This document shows, one piece after another, positions 23,501-34,062 of a stretch of DNA of 64,000 bases (positions are counted from its first letter, which is position 1; every line of letters starts with the position of its first letter). Where the stretch lies: assembly GCA_011800155.1 (NCBI GenBank), contig CM022375.1, positions 1,054,001-1,118,000 of the forward strand. The letters run 5' to 3'. The notes beneath the pieces are model-generated. The model did not search any database and was not told the DNA's origin. It saw nothing but the letters and a program-made list of their open reading frames with translations. A program made the translations under genes and the position numbers. This DNA comes from Flammulina velutipes (Eukaryota > Basidiomycota > Agaricomycetes > Agaricales > Physalacriaceae).

Positions 23501-23761
23501 CCCAATGTCACGCCAAGGGAGTCCGACATATCACAAATAGCTGCTGACGCGCTCGGGGGATTTGTGGGTTTACCACCGAGGCGGATGGATCGTGAGACTG
23601 GCTGGGTTTGGTCCGTGGATGGCGTGCGGATAATGTGGCTGCCAAAGGATGGAACTTTGCACCGGTACATTATATATCCACACAGTGACCAGATTTCCTT
23701 CGACTTACAATACCTTGGCCCAAATTGGACTAGAATTTATGCACCCACAGGATCTCAGTAG
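20554..23761 (+). CDS. NACHT-domain protein C, no WD40 repeats
   Basis: Seven exons: 20554-20956, 21018-21130, 21185-21321, 21372-21510, 21563-21610, 21665-23281 and 23333-23761; 961 residues. Exons 3, 4 and 5 have exactly the same lengths as in genes A and B (137, 139 and 48 nt). The N-terminus (MKFKIGRRSGSRSASP) is followed by a Pro/Thr/Ser-rich stretch. The P-loop is GPAGVGKTT and the Walker B-like motif is VIVVDALDE. The last exon encodes THIYISILSLW and ends with GWVWSVDGVRIMWLP plus a short tail. There are no WD40 repeats. It is close to gene B through the NACHT and downstream region (for example NICNLESSFDLDKDIP in both). Confidence 0.85.
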
Positions 23762-24021
23762 TAGTTGCATGTATTTTCGAAAGTGTTTGATATGCATTAG
23801 TGGTGAACTAGAACAGCGGGAACGGAGTCGAAATTACGCGCAATCTACTGTTTGCCAATGCGAAGGGCGTTCAAGCATCATGAAGCACGACTTACTGTGC
23901 GTCTAGAACATGTAATTCCCGAGTGATCCATCAAACTCACCGATCTGAAAGGCAGCATACTGATAAGTTAGTACCAAATGTGGCGCAGCCATCGTCTTCC
24001 GAAAGAGGGAGAGCAAAAGAA

Positions 24022-24202
24022 TCCTTTGAACGAAAGCAACTTAGAATTTCGAAAACGGTAAAAAAAAATAGCTTGACGCACATGAAATTACACAGGTGTA
24101 GGCCTGTCCGTCATCCTGTCGCTCCCCGTCCACAGGAAGGTTGACGCGGATCCCAGGGACATTTTCCTCACAATCTGTAACAAAGTTAGAAAAGGCATCC
24201 AT
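24022..24202 (-). CDS. CaaX pheromone precursor 1
   Basis: A 40-residue precursor starts MDAFSNFVTD at 24202 and ends GQAYTCVIS. DGER, 12-15 residues from the C-terminus, fits the Glu-Arg processing site of basidiomycete mating pheromones, and CVIS fits a CaaX prenylation box. Unspliced, the frame runs past the box. A 58-nt intron (24081-24024, GTGCGT...AAG) joins T to GA and makes a TGA directly after the box. Known role of the family: farnesylated, carboxymethylated peptide exported by an ABC transporter and sensed by a STE3 receptor of a compatible mate. Below the usual ORF length cut-off. Confidence 0.78.
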
Positions 24203-25038
24203 CTCAGATGGGGGGAGGCATGGGTACTGGGGAATCGTTCTCACCGTTTAGGCTGGCTAAGTATGTTCTCTGAAATGATCGGACAATGATATTCCAGGCT
24301 GCCTGCTACAAACAATGAGTGAGTAGTTTACTCATATGTAGCGAGCGATGCATTGTTGGCTTGCGCCTCTTCACTTCTTCGTTGTATCTCTCAGTGTTAT
24401 AATTCAAGGGCGACGTAGTCTGAAGCCCCGACCGCTAACTGATCTCGAACTCGCCATGAGCTCAGAATGAGATCCTCTGACCCATTGGCGGAATCCAACA
24501 TGCTCTTTCTTCATTAGGTCAGTCGAACCGAGTTCTTCGGATGAACGGTAGTCCGCGGGGTCTACTATCGAGCGACGCGGTCACGGTAATAAATCTCTCA
24601 GACCTTTTCTCTTTAGACCCCCTTTATCTGACTAAATCTTTCTCTTACTACATTGCAACCAGACACGAGACGCTAGCTGGAGACTTTCAAGAAAATCAGT
24701 CAAGGAGTCGCGCTCCCCATCGGTAACCGACATTCTAGTAGGACAAGAACTAACATTTTTCCAACCGCAGAAGATGATACATTCAATACATAGGAATAAA
24801 TAGTACGAAGGGAAATCAAGGATAGTGTGGGCGACGCTATCCAGATAGCGACCGCTGCATAGTGGGACGGAACGAGGAGGGATGGAAACTGCCGGAAACG
24901 TGGTAAGCACACTGGGGGGGAAACGCACATTTCGAAGACGACTCACGAAGACGAAGAAGATAATTTAGAAACCAAAGATAATGACGGGAGAAAAACGTTG
25001 TGGTGGGTTCGGGTGGTATAGAGGGTAAGGAGGGTGTT
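24203..25038. other. intergenic, no gene recognised
   Basis: This lies between two pheromone precursor genes. A minus-strand frame at 24632-24946 contains DGER by chance, but no CaaX box follows. Confidence 0.4.
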
Positions 25039-25255
25039 TCTGGGAAGGTGGCGAGGTAAGTTTTAGCGACAGGAAGACATGCGCACAAACTTACCAAGCA
25101 ATGATGCAGGTGTAGGCCATGCCCTGGTCATGTCGCTCGCCGTCGGTAGGCAAGTCGAGCACACCAGCGAAAGCGGGGGCATCAACGTTCTGCTCGCCAG
25201 GGAACTGCGGTATCGCATCCTCATACAGCGTTACAAGGTCCAGGAAATCGTCCAT
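25039..25255 (-). CDS. CaaX pheromone precursor 2
   Basis: A 53-residue precursor starts MDDFLDLVTLYED at 25255 and ends GMAYTCIIA. The region before the box, LPTDGERHDQGMAYTC, parallels LPVDGERQDDGQAYTC of precursor 1, so the two are paralogues. Exon 1 is 25255-25095. A consensus intron (25094-25040, GTAAGT...CAG) joins TG to A to give the stop right after CIIA. Without splicing, one Trp would follow the box and the CaaX signal would be lost. Expected product after Glu-Arg cleavage: a prenylated peptide of about 9 residues ending in Cys. Confidence 0.82.
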
Positions 25256-26235
25256 TTACGACGAAAAGTGGAATAGTAGCGAGAGGCGATAACGGCGATA
25301 TGATACCGCCTCAAATTTTTCTCAAAGGGTTTTATACCATGATTTGTCAGCACAATACGGATTGAGGACAATGCGAGGGAGGGAAAACAAGTCGCCAAAC
25401 TACGGCATTGCAATGTTCCGGATGACATGGAATATGCGATTGGAAGGGCTGAGTAATTGGGGGTGGGAACGCGTTGCAATGTGGCGTTGGGCAGAAGAGC
25501 ATTTCGGGAAGGCAGAATGTTCTCCGGCCGCCATTCGTGTGGCTGGTTAAGCGAGACCTGCCAAGGAATGGGTATTAACATGTGCACCAGGAGGAACATG
25601 GCTCCGAAAGGTGGAGATGTGTCTTGAGCGGCAATGTGGCGCACCCTCAATCTGTCTGCAACTTCATTTCTTTCCGCGATACAATCGTGGAGTAAGTATT
25701 TTGACAGCCTGCTGAGTAGCTGCAACTATCAACACATCTCGATGAACCCGCAATGAAGTGACAATGTTTGGATTTGAACGTCGCCAAGGTCGTAGTCAGC
25801 AGCTGACGATGTCTCAGTTCATTAACCCTGCCCGTACCCCGGAAACCGCTTATTGTGCTTATTGATCACTGCCGCTTCATCGCTGTTGTACCTCAGGCTG
25901 AAAGTTGGTGTGGCGTCCGCATCAATTCCGTGGTTTTCTGGGCAATGCATAGAAACTTTTCTGGCCATGGGACGAATATGTCTCGGGTATGTCTCTTCGC
26001 CATATTGACAGATATTTGGCCGCCCAATGTTTGGCCGCTCCTTCGTCGTGTACAAAGTGCGAAGTTTATTGTGGTCACATCACGCGTCACACAATCGCCG
26101 TTTCGAGTCAATAATAGCAAGTACAATTCAGCCTTCTGGCGCTTTAAAGGCATTTCCATATTCAATGAGTTTCTTCCAGCTATCCCCAACCCATTTCCAT
26201 AATCGCTGCCAACAACACAGACGGTCCCTCGTAGG
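25256..26235. other. intergenic, no gene recognised
   Basis: This lies between minus-strand precursor 2 and plus-strand precursor 3. Frames on both strands (for example 25231-25725 and 25893-26348, minus) have no recognisable domain; the second is mostly antisense to precursor 3. A TGTGGCGC motif is at 25635-25642. Confidence 0.4.
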
Positions 26236-26358
26236 ATGGACTCGTTTGTCGATATCTTTGCTCCGGCAGAGGAAATCGTTATTAACGCACCCGAAGACCC
26301 TACCGTGAACGCCGAGCGTACGGGAGGAGACGTCGCTGCGATGTGCATTATATCATGA
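26236..26358 (+). CDS. CaaX pheromone precursor 3
   Basis: A 40-residue precursor, MDSFVDIFAPAEE to VAAMCIIS, with an AER processing site 12 residues before the end and a CIIS CaaX box immediately followed by TGA. A plausible donor (G|GTAGGC) lies one base after the stop, so an intron at the stop may be conserved in position with the other two precursors, here in the 3' UTR. The predicted mature core (TGGDVAAMC) differs from those of precursors 1 and 2, suggesting different receptor specificity. It is transcribed towards the STE3 gene that starts 840 bp downstream. Confidence 0.85.
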   Translation: MDSFVDIFAPAEEIVINAPEDPTVNAERTGGDVAAMCIIS

Positions 26359-27199
26359 GGTAGGCTTCATTCCCATCCATCTCTATATTGTGTCTGACCA
26401 CGCGTCGTCGCTCAGGCCTCTCACACTCGCTCAACATGCTTCCGAACTTTTCCCCTCGTCTATGCTCTCTGCTCTTCCTGAACAATCCTTGAATACGTAT
26501 GTGGCGCGTCCGGTCATTTTCTCGTATTGACATTCCTATAGCCTATCTTTATCAGTATCTATCGCACACTCGAATCCCCTTCGTCTTCATGTTGATATCA
26601 TTTTTCGTGAGTTGTTAGAGGCTGACCTCTGCTATGGTTTGCTAACTCACACTTGTTCAGTTTTTCATTCTGTCCACACACTATCTCTGATCTCCCAAAT
26701 ACTCTGAATCATTTTAGTTCTATCTATTGTGGCGCGAGCGTCATTGAATGATTGAATGAATTGTTATTGCCTGTTCTCTCATATAAATGCCTGAGTTTTA
26801 TAAGTTTCGCCATCTCTGGAAGAAAGCAGATTGCGCCGGAAGCTCTCGACTTGCCGGAGGTCTGATCCGGCTCTGTGCGCCACATGAGAATCATTGGAAT
26901 GAAGATAAGGAGAAAGAAGAAGCCTGAGACTATATCTAGACCTCGCGCATGCCTTCGAGAGAATCTAGCTGGCGAGTGCGTGCGTTCGTGCGTCCGCCGT
27001 CCTGTAATTTAATTACTCGTTTTGGACGACAATGATTGTTTGGCTGTGCTTGATACGGTGACGTCACACTTTATTGTCCCTCCCTTTTGTCTTTTTCCCT
27101 TTGTCCTCTTGCGTATACAACGGCCATGGAAGATGAAGCGTGGAAACTCACCATCGGTCTTTCGCCATCGTTGCTCTTTCTGCCACCGACAAGACCATC
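26359..27199. other. 5' region of the pheromone receptor gene
   Basis: No gene found. Three TGTGGCGC motifs occur in under 400 bases (26500, 26728 and, reverse, 26877), the densest group in the window. A TATA-like ATATAAAT is near 26782. An ATG at 27126 is out of frame with the receptor and was not used. Confidence 0.45.
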
Positions 27200-28778
27200 A
27201 TGCACTACGAACTGCCCGTCGTCGCCTTCATCGCCGCAACGTCTCTGTTACTCCCTCTTACATGGCATTGGCAGGCCAAAAACGTAGCAATTTTATCCAT
27301 TATCTTCTGGTTGTTCGTCGAAAATATCATTTACGGCGTAGACGCCATTGTTTGGGGGAACACAGCAGAGGTCAAGATACCCATCTGGTGCGATATCAGT
27401 ACGTTGCTATAATTCTCACGCAAGGAATTGTCCTCTAACCCTTTTGCAGCCACAAAGCTCATCATTGGTGGCCAGTTTGCTCTCCCGGCTGCCTGCCTTT
27501 GCGTCTGCATACATCTGGAACGAGTGGCCTCCGTACGGGCAGCGCACACAACACTAAAGGACAAGAAACGGCGCAACATCTTTGAATTTGTGATGTGTTT
27601 CGGTCTGCCTGTCATATTCATGGCTCTTCGTACGCAACATCGTTTCTTTCATGGCCGCAAAAATGCTAACACGTCATCCAGACTACGTCGTACAAGGTCA
27701 CCGATTCGACATCGCAGACGGATATGGATGTAGACCTACGACCTACTTCTCTGTCGCCGGGATCTTCATCGTGTACCTTCCATCCATAGTGCTATCACTC
27801 GCATGTCTTGTCTATGCAGGTGAGAACCCTAATTCCTTTCCTTTGGCGCAAACTAACATTCTTTCAGGTCTTGCTCTCCGCCACTTTCTCATTCGGCGTA
27901 TAACCTTTGCTGCCCATTTAGCCTCAAAATCTGCACTCACGACTTCACGATACATGCGCCTCATACTCATGGCGATCATGCAAATGATCTGGACGCTCTC
28001 CGTCACCTCTTTCAGTCTTTCATACACAGCATCGGTCATTCCCATCCGTCCGTGGACGAACTGGGCAGACGTCCACTCCGACTTCCTGAGGGTAGATCAG
28101 TTCGTCATGGGCATCTTCCCTCAGAGGGTACAGACCGCATACTATGTCTTATGGTGGACCGTTCCCGCGTCGACCTTCATCTTCGTAGCATTCTTCGCCT
28201 TTGGCAAGGAGGCTGTCGAACAGTACAAAGCGGCATTTTCATTCTGCTATAGGTTAGTCGCCAGGAAAGACAAGCCTACTACCGATGCTTGGCCTTCTCA
28301 GAGGTTCGTTCTATCCCCTTTCGTTCTTTGTCTCCACGAGCTCATCATCCATTATAGTAATACGAAGAATCAAGGCCTCAAATCCTTCCAGCTTCCCCTT
28401 CACAATATTGCCGAACCTCGTCTTACCAGAAGCGACTCCTCAGCGTCTTCGACAGTCATCCAGTCTCCGACATCCAAGTACTCGAAGAACGGCATGGAAC
28501 GGACTATAGATACCACCGCATCGTACACGCATTCTCATACACGCACCAGTCTCGAATCACGTTCGGATGCGGATGTCACTTTTGCGGTCTATTCGCCTTC
28601 GTCGTCCCCCGTTGCTTTACGATTCCCCGATTCGCCTTTGTACCCGCCTTCGCCCACTCCGCATTCAGTGTACACTGTACCCTCGCTATCGGCATTTCCA
28701 CAACCACCCACGACCACCACACCTACCTCGCCTCGTGGTCCACCGCCTCAATATTACAGATATTCATCCCGATTCTGA
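27200..28778 (+). CDS. STE3-type pheromone receptor (GPCR)
   Basis: The start at 27200 gives MHYELPVVAFIAATSLLLPL. This continues as the classic STE3 N-terminal half: PLTWHWQAKN, then WLFVENIIYGVDAIVW, then IPIWCDI. Exons: 27200-27398, 27450-27629, 27682-27819 and 27868 onward. Introns join IPIWCDI|TTK, FMALH|YVVQGHRFD and LVYAG|LALRH, all conserved STE3 positions. Further helices follow, then NWADVHSDFLRVDQF and a long Ser/Pro-rich cytoplasmic tail. A 54-nt segment (28304-28357) has intron ends and is in frame, so the tail is either 18 residues longer or shorter; without that splice the protein is 353 residues, with it 335. Located in the plasma membrane and coupled to a G protein in mate recognition. 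With the three precursors it forms a probable B mating-type locus. Confidence 0.92.
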
Positions 28779-29871
28779 CGTTTCCGCCGATATCTCTTTT
28801 TTCCGCTTAGACCTCTTTCTTCGCCTTGAGGGCGCAACACAATCACTCCCTAGCTGCCTTTATATATCTTTATTCCTTTTTGATCTTTCGCCTTGCCCTC
28901 ATCTTCATTCTTTCCTTTGATATGACACCCACAGATGACGACCTTTGTTTTTCGTGTCAGTACTACCGATATATCGCACGCTCGCTGACGTTCCTCGACG
29001 AATCAATTAAATAATCTGTATTTGTAGATGTAGTACACAATACCAATCAATCCACGTAGATCTAATATACGTTTCCTGATATGACTTGCTTTGAATTGAA
29101 CGTACTAATAGCCAACGGAAGTGTACGTAAGACTAGTTCTTCCAACAATGTCGCAGTTCTCCTGCCGCTCTCTATTCGGACGCGTGCAGTGTTAGAAGCT
29201 TCGCACGATGAAGCACTACTTCCGAGACTAAGCAGCTTGTATATCGCGCAATCCGTATGTGACTGTCCAAGCTGTCTCGTTGGGGTGGTCGTGTAGGTAC
29301 TTAGGTAGATACTGTGGGTCGATATGTGGCGCAGATCGCAGAGTTGAGAAACGTGAAAGGAGAAACAAAGCGGAAGGAGAAATAAATGGACGTCAATCTC
29401 GAGACAGATATGTTGAAGGAGTGGATAAGACTGAATTCAGAGTGTCCTGATTGTATGCGACGACTTTTCTGAGCCAAAGAACACGAGATAGTTAGCATTG
29501 GGGAGCCTATTATTACTAGAATAATAATACCAGCTTTACTATATATCTGAATGTAGACATTGACCTTTAGAGAGGTGTCGAAGGGGAGAGTATGATGTTA
29601 CATGGTGCACGCCGTGCGATCACGATCACATATATCCTTGGCTGTGTAGACCTTGGCAAGTATCGTCCATTCTTGTAGCGACCTGGGACTCGGGAGTCAT
29701 AATTCGATAAATCGATGGACTACTTGAGTCGATCATAGTACTATACATCTGGTTTACCCACGCCACCGCTATTGCATGTTTTCACATGACCCTGGCACCT
29801 TCGGACAAAATTTGAAATGGCCGCTATCTAATCTTCCCCTTTCACCATCGAGGTGAAGGTTGACCCAAGAT
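28779..29871. other. intergenic, no gene recognised
   Basis: No supported frame. Contains TGTGGCGC at 29325-29332 and a short AT-rich near-palindrome around 29510-29530. Confidence 0.4.
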
Positions 29872-31963
29872 ATGGAAGAGGCCACTCTCCCCCATTTACC
29901 CGCTGGGCGTGATCCTTACAACGTAGGTGTTTTCTTATAAATTTCTGGTAAAACATTACACATTGTACAACCAGAAACTCGCGCAGAAGAGCGATTTCGT
30001 TGTCCTGACAAAGTTACTCGAATCCTTCAAGCGCAGAAACGCAGGAACTCTGGATGATCATGCGGAATTGCTATCTCGCGTACTTTCTGACACATGCCTC
30101 TCGTACGCCGAAACCAACCTACAACATCTATCTCCTTCAGAATGGCTAGAGGAAATCTGCGTGGCAAATGCATATGCAGCATGCAATCTCGTTTGTATCG
30201 GGTTTGAAAATGAATTCAACAAGGGAAGCGACCACGGAACAGATATAAAACCACCCCCTGTTGTTATTCACCTTTGCTGTCGTGTCGCTGCTTGGACAGC
30301 GGTGTTCATCCAATCCACGCGTATTCTTCAACCCGATTGTGGTCCTCTTGTCAACACACAGCTTTTGGAGTCCGCGAGTTCGTACCTCTGGACCATTCTA
30401 CTTTCTTCCTTCGTCAGAACCACCCTGCAACGTCCGTCCTTCCCACTTTTTGATGCTATCTTGGCTGTCTACATCCGGTTCGCACAAGATAGCACGGAAC
30501 TGATGTCCATGCAAGAAGGCCAATACCTGACGATTATCAAAAAGATTTTTTTCGATGCCAAGGCGGAACGCAACGCGCATCCCAACAGCATATGGACCTC
30601 AATGGAACGACGTGCCGCTGAATTAGCAGAGATATACATTGGAAAGATTACGGCCTGGATTGACGCGTTCTCTAGAGATGCACGTCGACCATGGATACCA
30701 ATGCAGGCAGTCTTACAGCATATCGAATCCGTAATTAGGATTTCTGGAGTCCGTCGGGAGCTGGCAGCACGGGGCATGCTTCCCCTACTCTGCCAACTCT
30801 TACAAGCCGCTGTCCACGCGAAAATAGATGCTGTGACGTTGGAGGCCGATCGAAACAATCCCCGGGTTTCCCTCACGTATATCCTCCGAACCATCAACCA
30901 CTTTCTCGAAGGAGGCCAACCGTCCGCGACACTAGCTCTTCAAGCACGTCTACTCCCGAACCTCTTTCGCACCCAGCCATTCCTTCATGAATCCCGAGGG
31001 GCGGACCTACGACACGCAGTCGAACGAGTCATGTTCAGCCTTGAGCAGCAACTGTTTTGTTGGTCCACTCTTCAACTATTCTTTAAATCGAACCGATACA
31101 TCGATAGACCCCTAGCGTCCGGCTTCATCTCTCAAGGAGTACTATGGCCTACATTGGCCAGGCTTCGTGTTATGGCCCAAAAAAGAAAGCAAGAGATGGC
31201 GATGGTCAAGATCGGTCGTGTTGCATGTGCGAATTCGCTGGTAAGCGGTTCGTTGAGATATGTATATCGCTTTTCCTTTCCTTTCCTTACGGTACGACAC
31301 AGTGCACCTCCGATGCCACAAACGCCGACGTGCACATCAAACGCTGCTCAGGCTGTCTCACTTCCGATTACTGTTCCTCACAATGTCGGTATGTACACTG
31401 GAAGACGGGGGGACATAGAATTCGTTGTTCAGAAATAAGAAATCTAAGGAAATGTGAGTCGGTGTTCTACGTTTTGAACAATCATTGATTCCCTTATAGC
31501 TGGTTCGACTCTCGTTCCAATCAGTACACGAGATATAAATTTCATCTACTTCCTAGTCATCCAAGAGATGGCGCGACGTCAGGACGAAGTGTTGAGGATA
31601 CTGCGTGGAACCTCCGGTCTGCCAGTGGAAACACTTCACACATACCCATCTGGCGCCATCCGAGGGTCCTATGAGACACATCCCGAGGACTGGGCTTTCG
31701 CCGAAACTATTCTAGTGTTTGATTTCGCTCCAAACGTTCCTTTACATAGCTCACACTTGCAGGCTGTAAAGCTCTGTGTCAGCTATCCTGCAGACTTTCT
31801 TAATTCGTTTATTCAAAATCCGTGTTACAGCGACTTTGGTGTAGAGCGCTTCCAGGAGATAATCCGGACTCGGAAGTCGAGGGATCCGTTCCTTGCAATC
31901 ATTTCTTCTACAACGTTGTTGGATTTTACGAATATGGATTGCATAGTCAATCGGGTCTTCTAA
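29872..31963 (+). CDS. MYND zinc-finger protein
   Basis: Exons 29872-29922, 29975-31240, 31303-31453 and 31500-31963 give 643 residues. The first exon encodes MEEATLPHLPAGRDPYN. About 425 residues of helical sequence without a known domain follow. Then comes a MYND finger spanning an intron: CANSLC, CSGCLTSDYCSSQC, then H and C in HRIRC. The C-terminal ~160 residues have no known motif. This architecture, with a MYND finger near the C-terminus after a long helical region, is common in agaricomycete MYND families, where the finger is a protein-interaction module. Specific function unknown. Confidence 0.82.
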
Positions 31964-32303
31964 TCTTGACTGGGTAGTAAATAAACGCGCTACGCACGTA
32001 TTATATGATTATTCTTGACTCTTTGAAAAGATACGTCGCCACCATTTATGCGCCACAAGGTGGTCGGAGATCTTCGGACCGGCCGTTCCGAAACTCTTGT
32101 TTCTTGCTTCCACAACGATTCCTCCCTGACACTCTCCCTCTGTTCACTTCGATGTCGCAATCTTACAAGGATCGTAACTCGCGAATTCATTGTAGAAAGT
32201 CTGCTGCTAATTGCTCCTGTTCAACTGTCGCTGTCAAGATTTTGACCCTGCAGTATTAGTATCGGGTTATGTGCGGGGCAACGTATCCTAGACACCTTCC
32301 ACC

Positions 32304-33578
32304 ATGTCGTCTATTCCCCCAGAAGTCAAAGCACTCATCGTCTCCAAAATATGGCTCTCAGAAGATCCGGAACCTACTCTCTCTTCCCTCAGCTTCGCCT
32401 GGCCAGATGCCATCCATTTTATTCGTGAATGTCGCTTCAATGATATTCTTCTCATTTCTACCCTACACAGGATCCCGGAGCTAATTGCTATCATCGAAGG
32501 AGCACCGGAAGTAGGCGCGAGCATACGCACATTGATGGTCTCTGGCGCTGTCATCGAAGCCGGACAACTTCTGCATCTCCTTTCTAGCGCGACAAATGTG
32601 GAGGATCTTCAATTAACAGACTTCCCCACGGGCAACAACTTGCTGGATACCCTGGGCACGTGTAACCACCTCACCACTCTTTTTCTCTACAACTTCTCCA
32701 TCGAACACTTTTCCTATCTCCTTGACGTTCTGCGTCCTCTTCCTAATCTATCCGCGCTCAGGTTTGAGTATTTCCAAATCCTCGAGTTCAGTAACATCTC
32801 CCTCGGACTGTGGAAATATGCTGGGATGTCACTGGAATGTAATGACGAGGAAATGATTCCTTGGAGCGCGCATGGCTATGAGACACCGCGTCCCATGCTC
32901 CAAGTGTCTTGCCTTAGCTTGCATCTGTCCACATCATCGGATCTACTGCTCTACGACCTTATTAGCAGCGCAAAAACACCGTTTCCGAATCTACAAGAGA
33001 TCGTATTGGCCGACGAAGCCGTTAAATCGTATCGCAGTAATCGGCTTTCTGCACTCATGGAGCGATACGCGCCCTCGTTGCGTATTCTTGACTTGGTGGA
33101 TGGTTTGAATGACAGTGGTATGTATTTACCATTCATTGAATTCATCCCTCACCTGAGTACTGCAGGGCTTATGTTACCCGCCAACGTTCAGCACTTGAAG
33201 TTCGGCTTGGGCGCCACATTGTCCGTGGATCCATTTTGGCGTATCCTTTCGTCAAGTGCGAGCTTGAGGTTCATCACGATGCACCTTAAACTGGAGAGAG
33301 AAGGAACTCATCCGCATTTGGAACGATTTGACGAGCTGCTTGCCGGTCTGGCTTACTTGGAGCGGTTGAACATCGAGGTGGAATTTTATCAAGTGGAGCA
33401 GGAGGAACAGGAAGACGATGTTCACGGTGATGATGACGTTGACGGGTATGATGCTTGGGATATCCAGCAGAGCGCGTTCAAGGATGAGCATGACAGCCTG
33501 GTCGGAAAGTACTTGCCGCAATGTGCTAAGCGGTATGAAAATGGGAGTCTAGCTGGAGGTCTTCAGGACGAGGCATGA
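32304..33578 (+). CDS. F-box/LRR-like protein 1
   Basis: Starts MSSIPPEVKALIVSKIW, an F-box-like opening, followed by leucine-rich repeats of irregular length. Ends KRYENGSLAGGLQDEA. A 48-nt intron (33118-33165, GTATGT...GCAG) lies just before LMLPANVQHLKF; it is in frame with no stop, but the paralogues need an intron at the same place, so the product is probably 408 residues. An acidic Asp/Glu-rich stretch occurs near the C-terminus. Family role: substrate adaptor of SCF ubiquitin ligases. The F-box itself is weak, so this is tentative. Confidence 0.75.
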   Translation: MSSIPPEVKALIVSKIWLSEDPEPTLSSLSFAWPDAIHFIRECRFNDILLISTLHRIPELIAIIEGAPEVGASIRTLMVSGAVIEAGQLLHLLSSATNVEDLQLTDFPTGNNLLDTLGTCNHLTTLFLYNFSIEHFSYLLDVLRPLPNLSALRFEYFQILEFSNISLGLWKYAGMSLECNDEEMIPWSAHGYETPRPMLQVSCLSLHLSTSSDLLLYDLISSAKTPFPNLQEIVLADEAVKSYRSNRLSALMERYAPSLRILDLVDGLNDSGMYLPFIEFIPHLSTAGLMLPANVQHLKFGLGATLSVDPFWRILSSSASLRFITMHLKLEREGTHPHLERFDELLAGLAYLERLNIEVEFYQVEQEEQEDDVHGDDDVDGYDAWDIQQSAFKDEHDSLVGKYLPQCAKRYENGSLAGGLQDEA

Positions 33579-33754
33579 TCTGGGATTACGAGTAGCCAGT
33601 CGAATGAACAATTCATAGGTATCGGAGTGACTTTGAGACACCATATATGACTTTCTCTGCGCTATCTGATCGTTTGTCGGTAATTTTAAGGGCCTAAGTA
33701 TCTCATGCTTTCCAACCAAGCCCCACGATATAAGTTCGAGTTGATCATGGATAT

Positions 33755-34062
33755 CCCTTGATACGGATTAATCGCTTGACCCCCCATATCCACGCCAGCA
33801 TCGTCGGTGATTGCGCCTGGCAGGATGGCGGCTGTCCCATTACTCAGCAGAACTACGTGGACAGTGTGTTCAGCCAGATTTCTGCTATTGGCTCCAGCTC
33901 GTATCCGTGCGTCTATTTTAATTTCAGGTCCATTGAAGCACGAGCTGATACTGTTACAGGCCGGCTGGATACGGCGTATCCCAGTGGTGGAAGTACGTCA
34001 TCGAGTGGGCAGCTACCGGCGAGACCGTCCCGTACACCAATTTCAACGACTGGCCCCGCTAA
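33755..34062 (+). pseudogene. 3' fragment of a secreted-enzyme-like gene
   Basis: Two exons (to 33906, and from 33960) encode HIHASIVGDCAWQDGGCPIT and, after a GTGCGT..CAG intron, SQWWKYVIEWAATGETVPY, ending FNDWPR and TAA at 34060-34062. The composition looks like the C-terminal part of an extracellular hydrolase, but I cannot name the family. The frame is closed by a stop about 25 bases upstream of the first supported codon and there is no start, so this is a truncated remnant. Confidence 0.4.

Noticed and set aside
24632..24946. Minus-strand frame containing DGER between the pheromone genes
   Set aside because: No CaaX box or MDxF start follows the motif; probably chance.
25893..26348. 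151-codon minus-strand frame across pheromone precursor 3
   Set aside because: Antisense to the precursor, whose CaaX end and processing site are specific features unlikely by chance.
28285..28509. Alternative frame for the receptor tail through a donor at 28253
   Set aside because: Splicing GTTAGT to 28300 would switch frame and shorten the tail; the unspliced frame gives a longer Ser/Pro-rich tail typical of STE3, so it was preferred, though not excluded.
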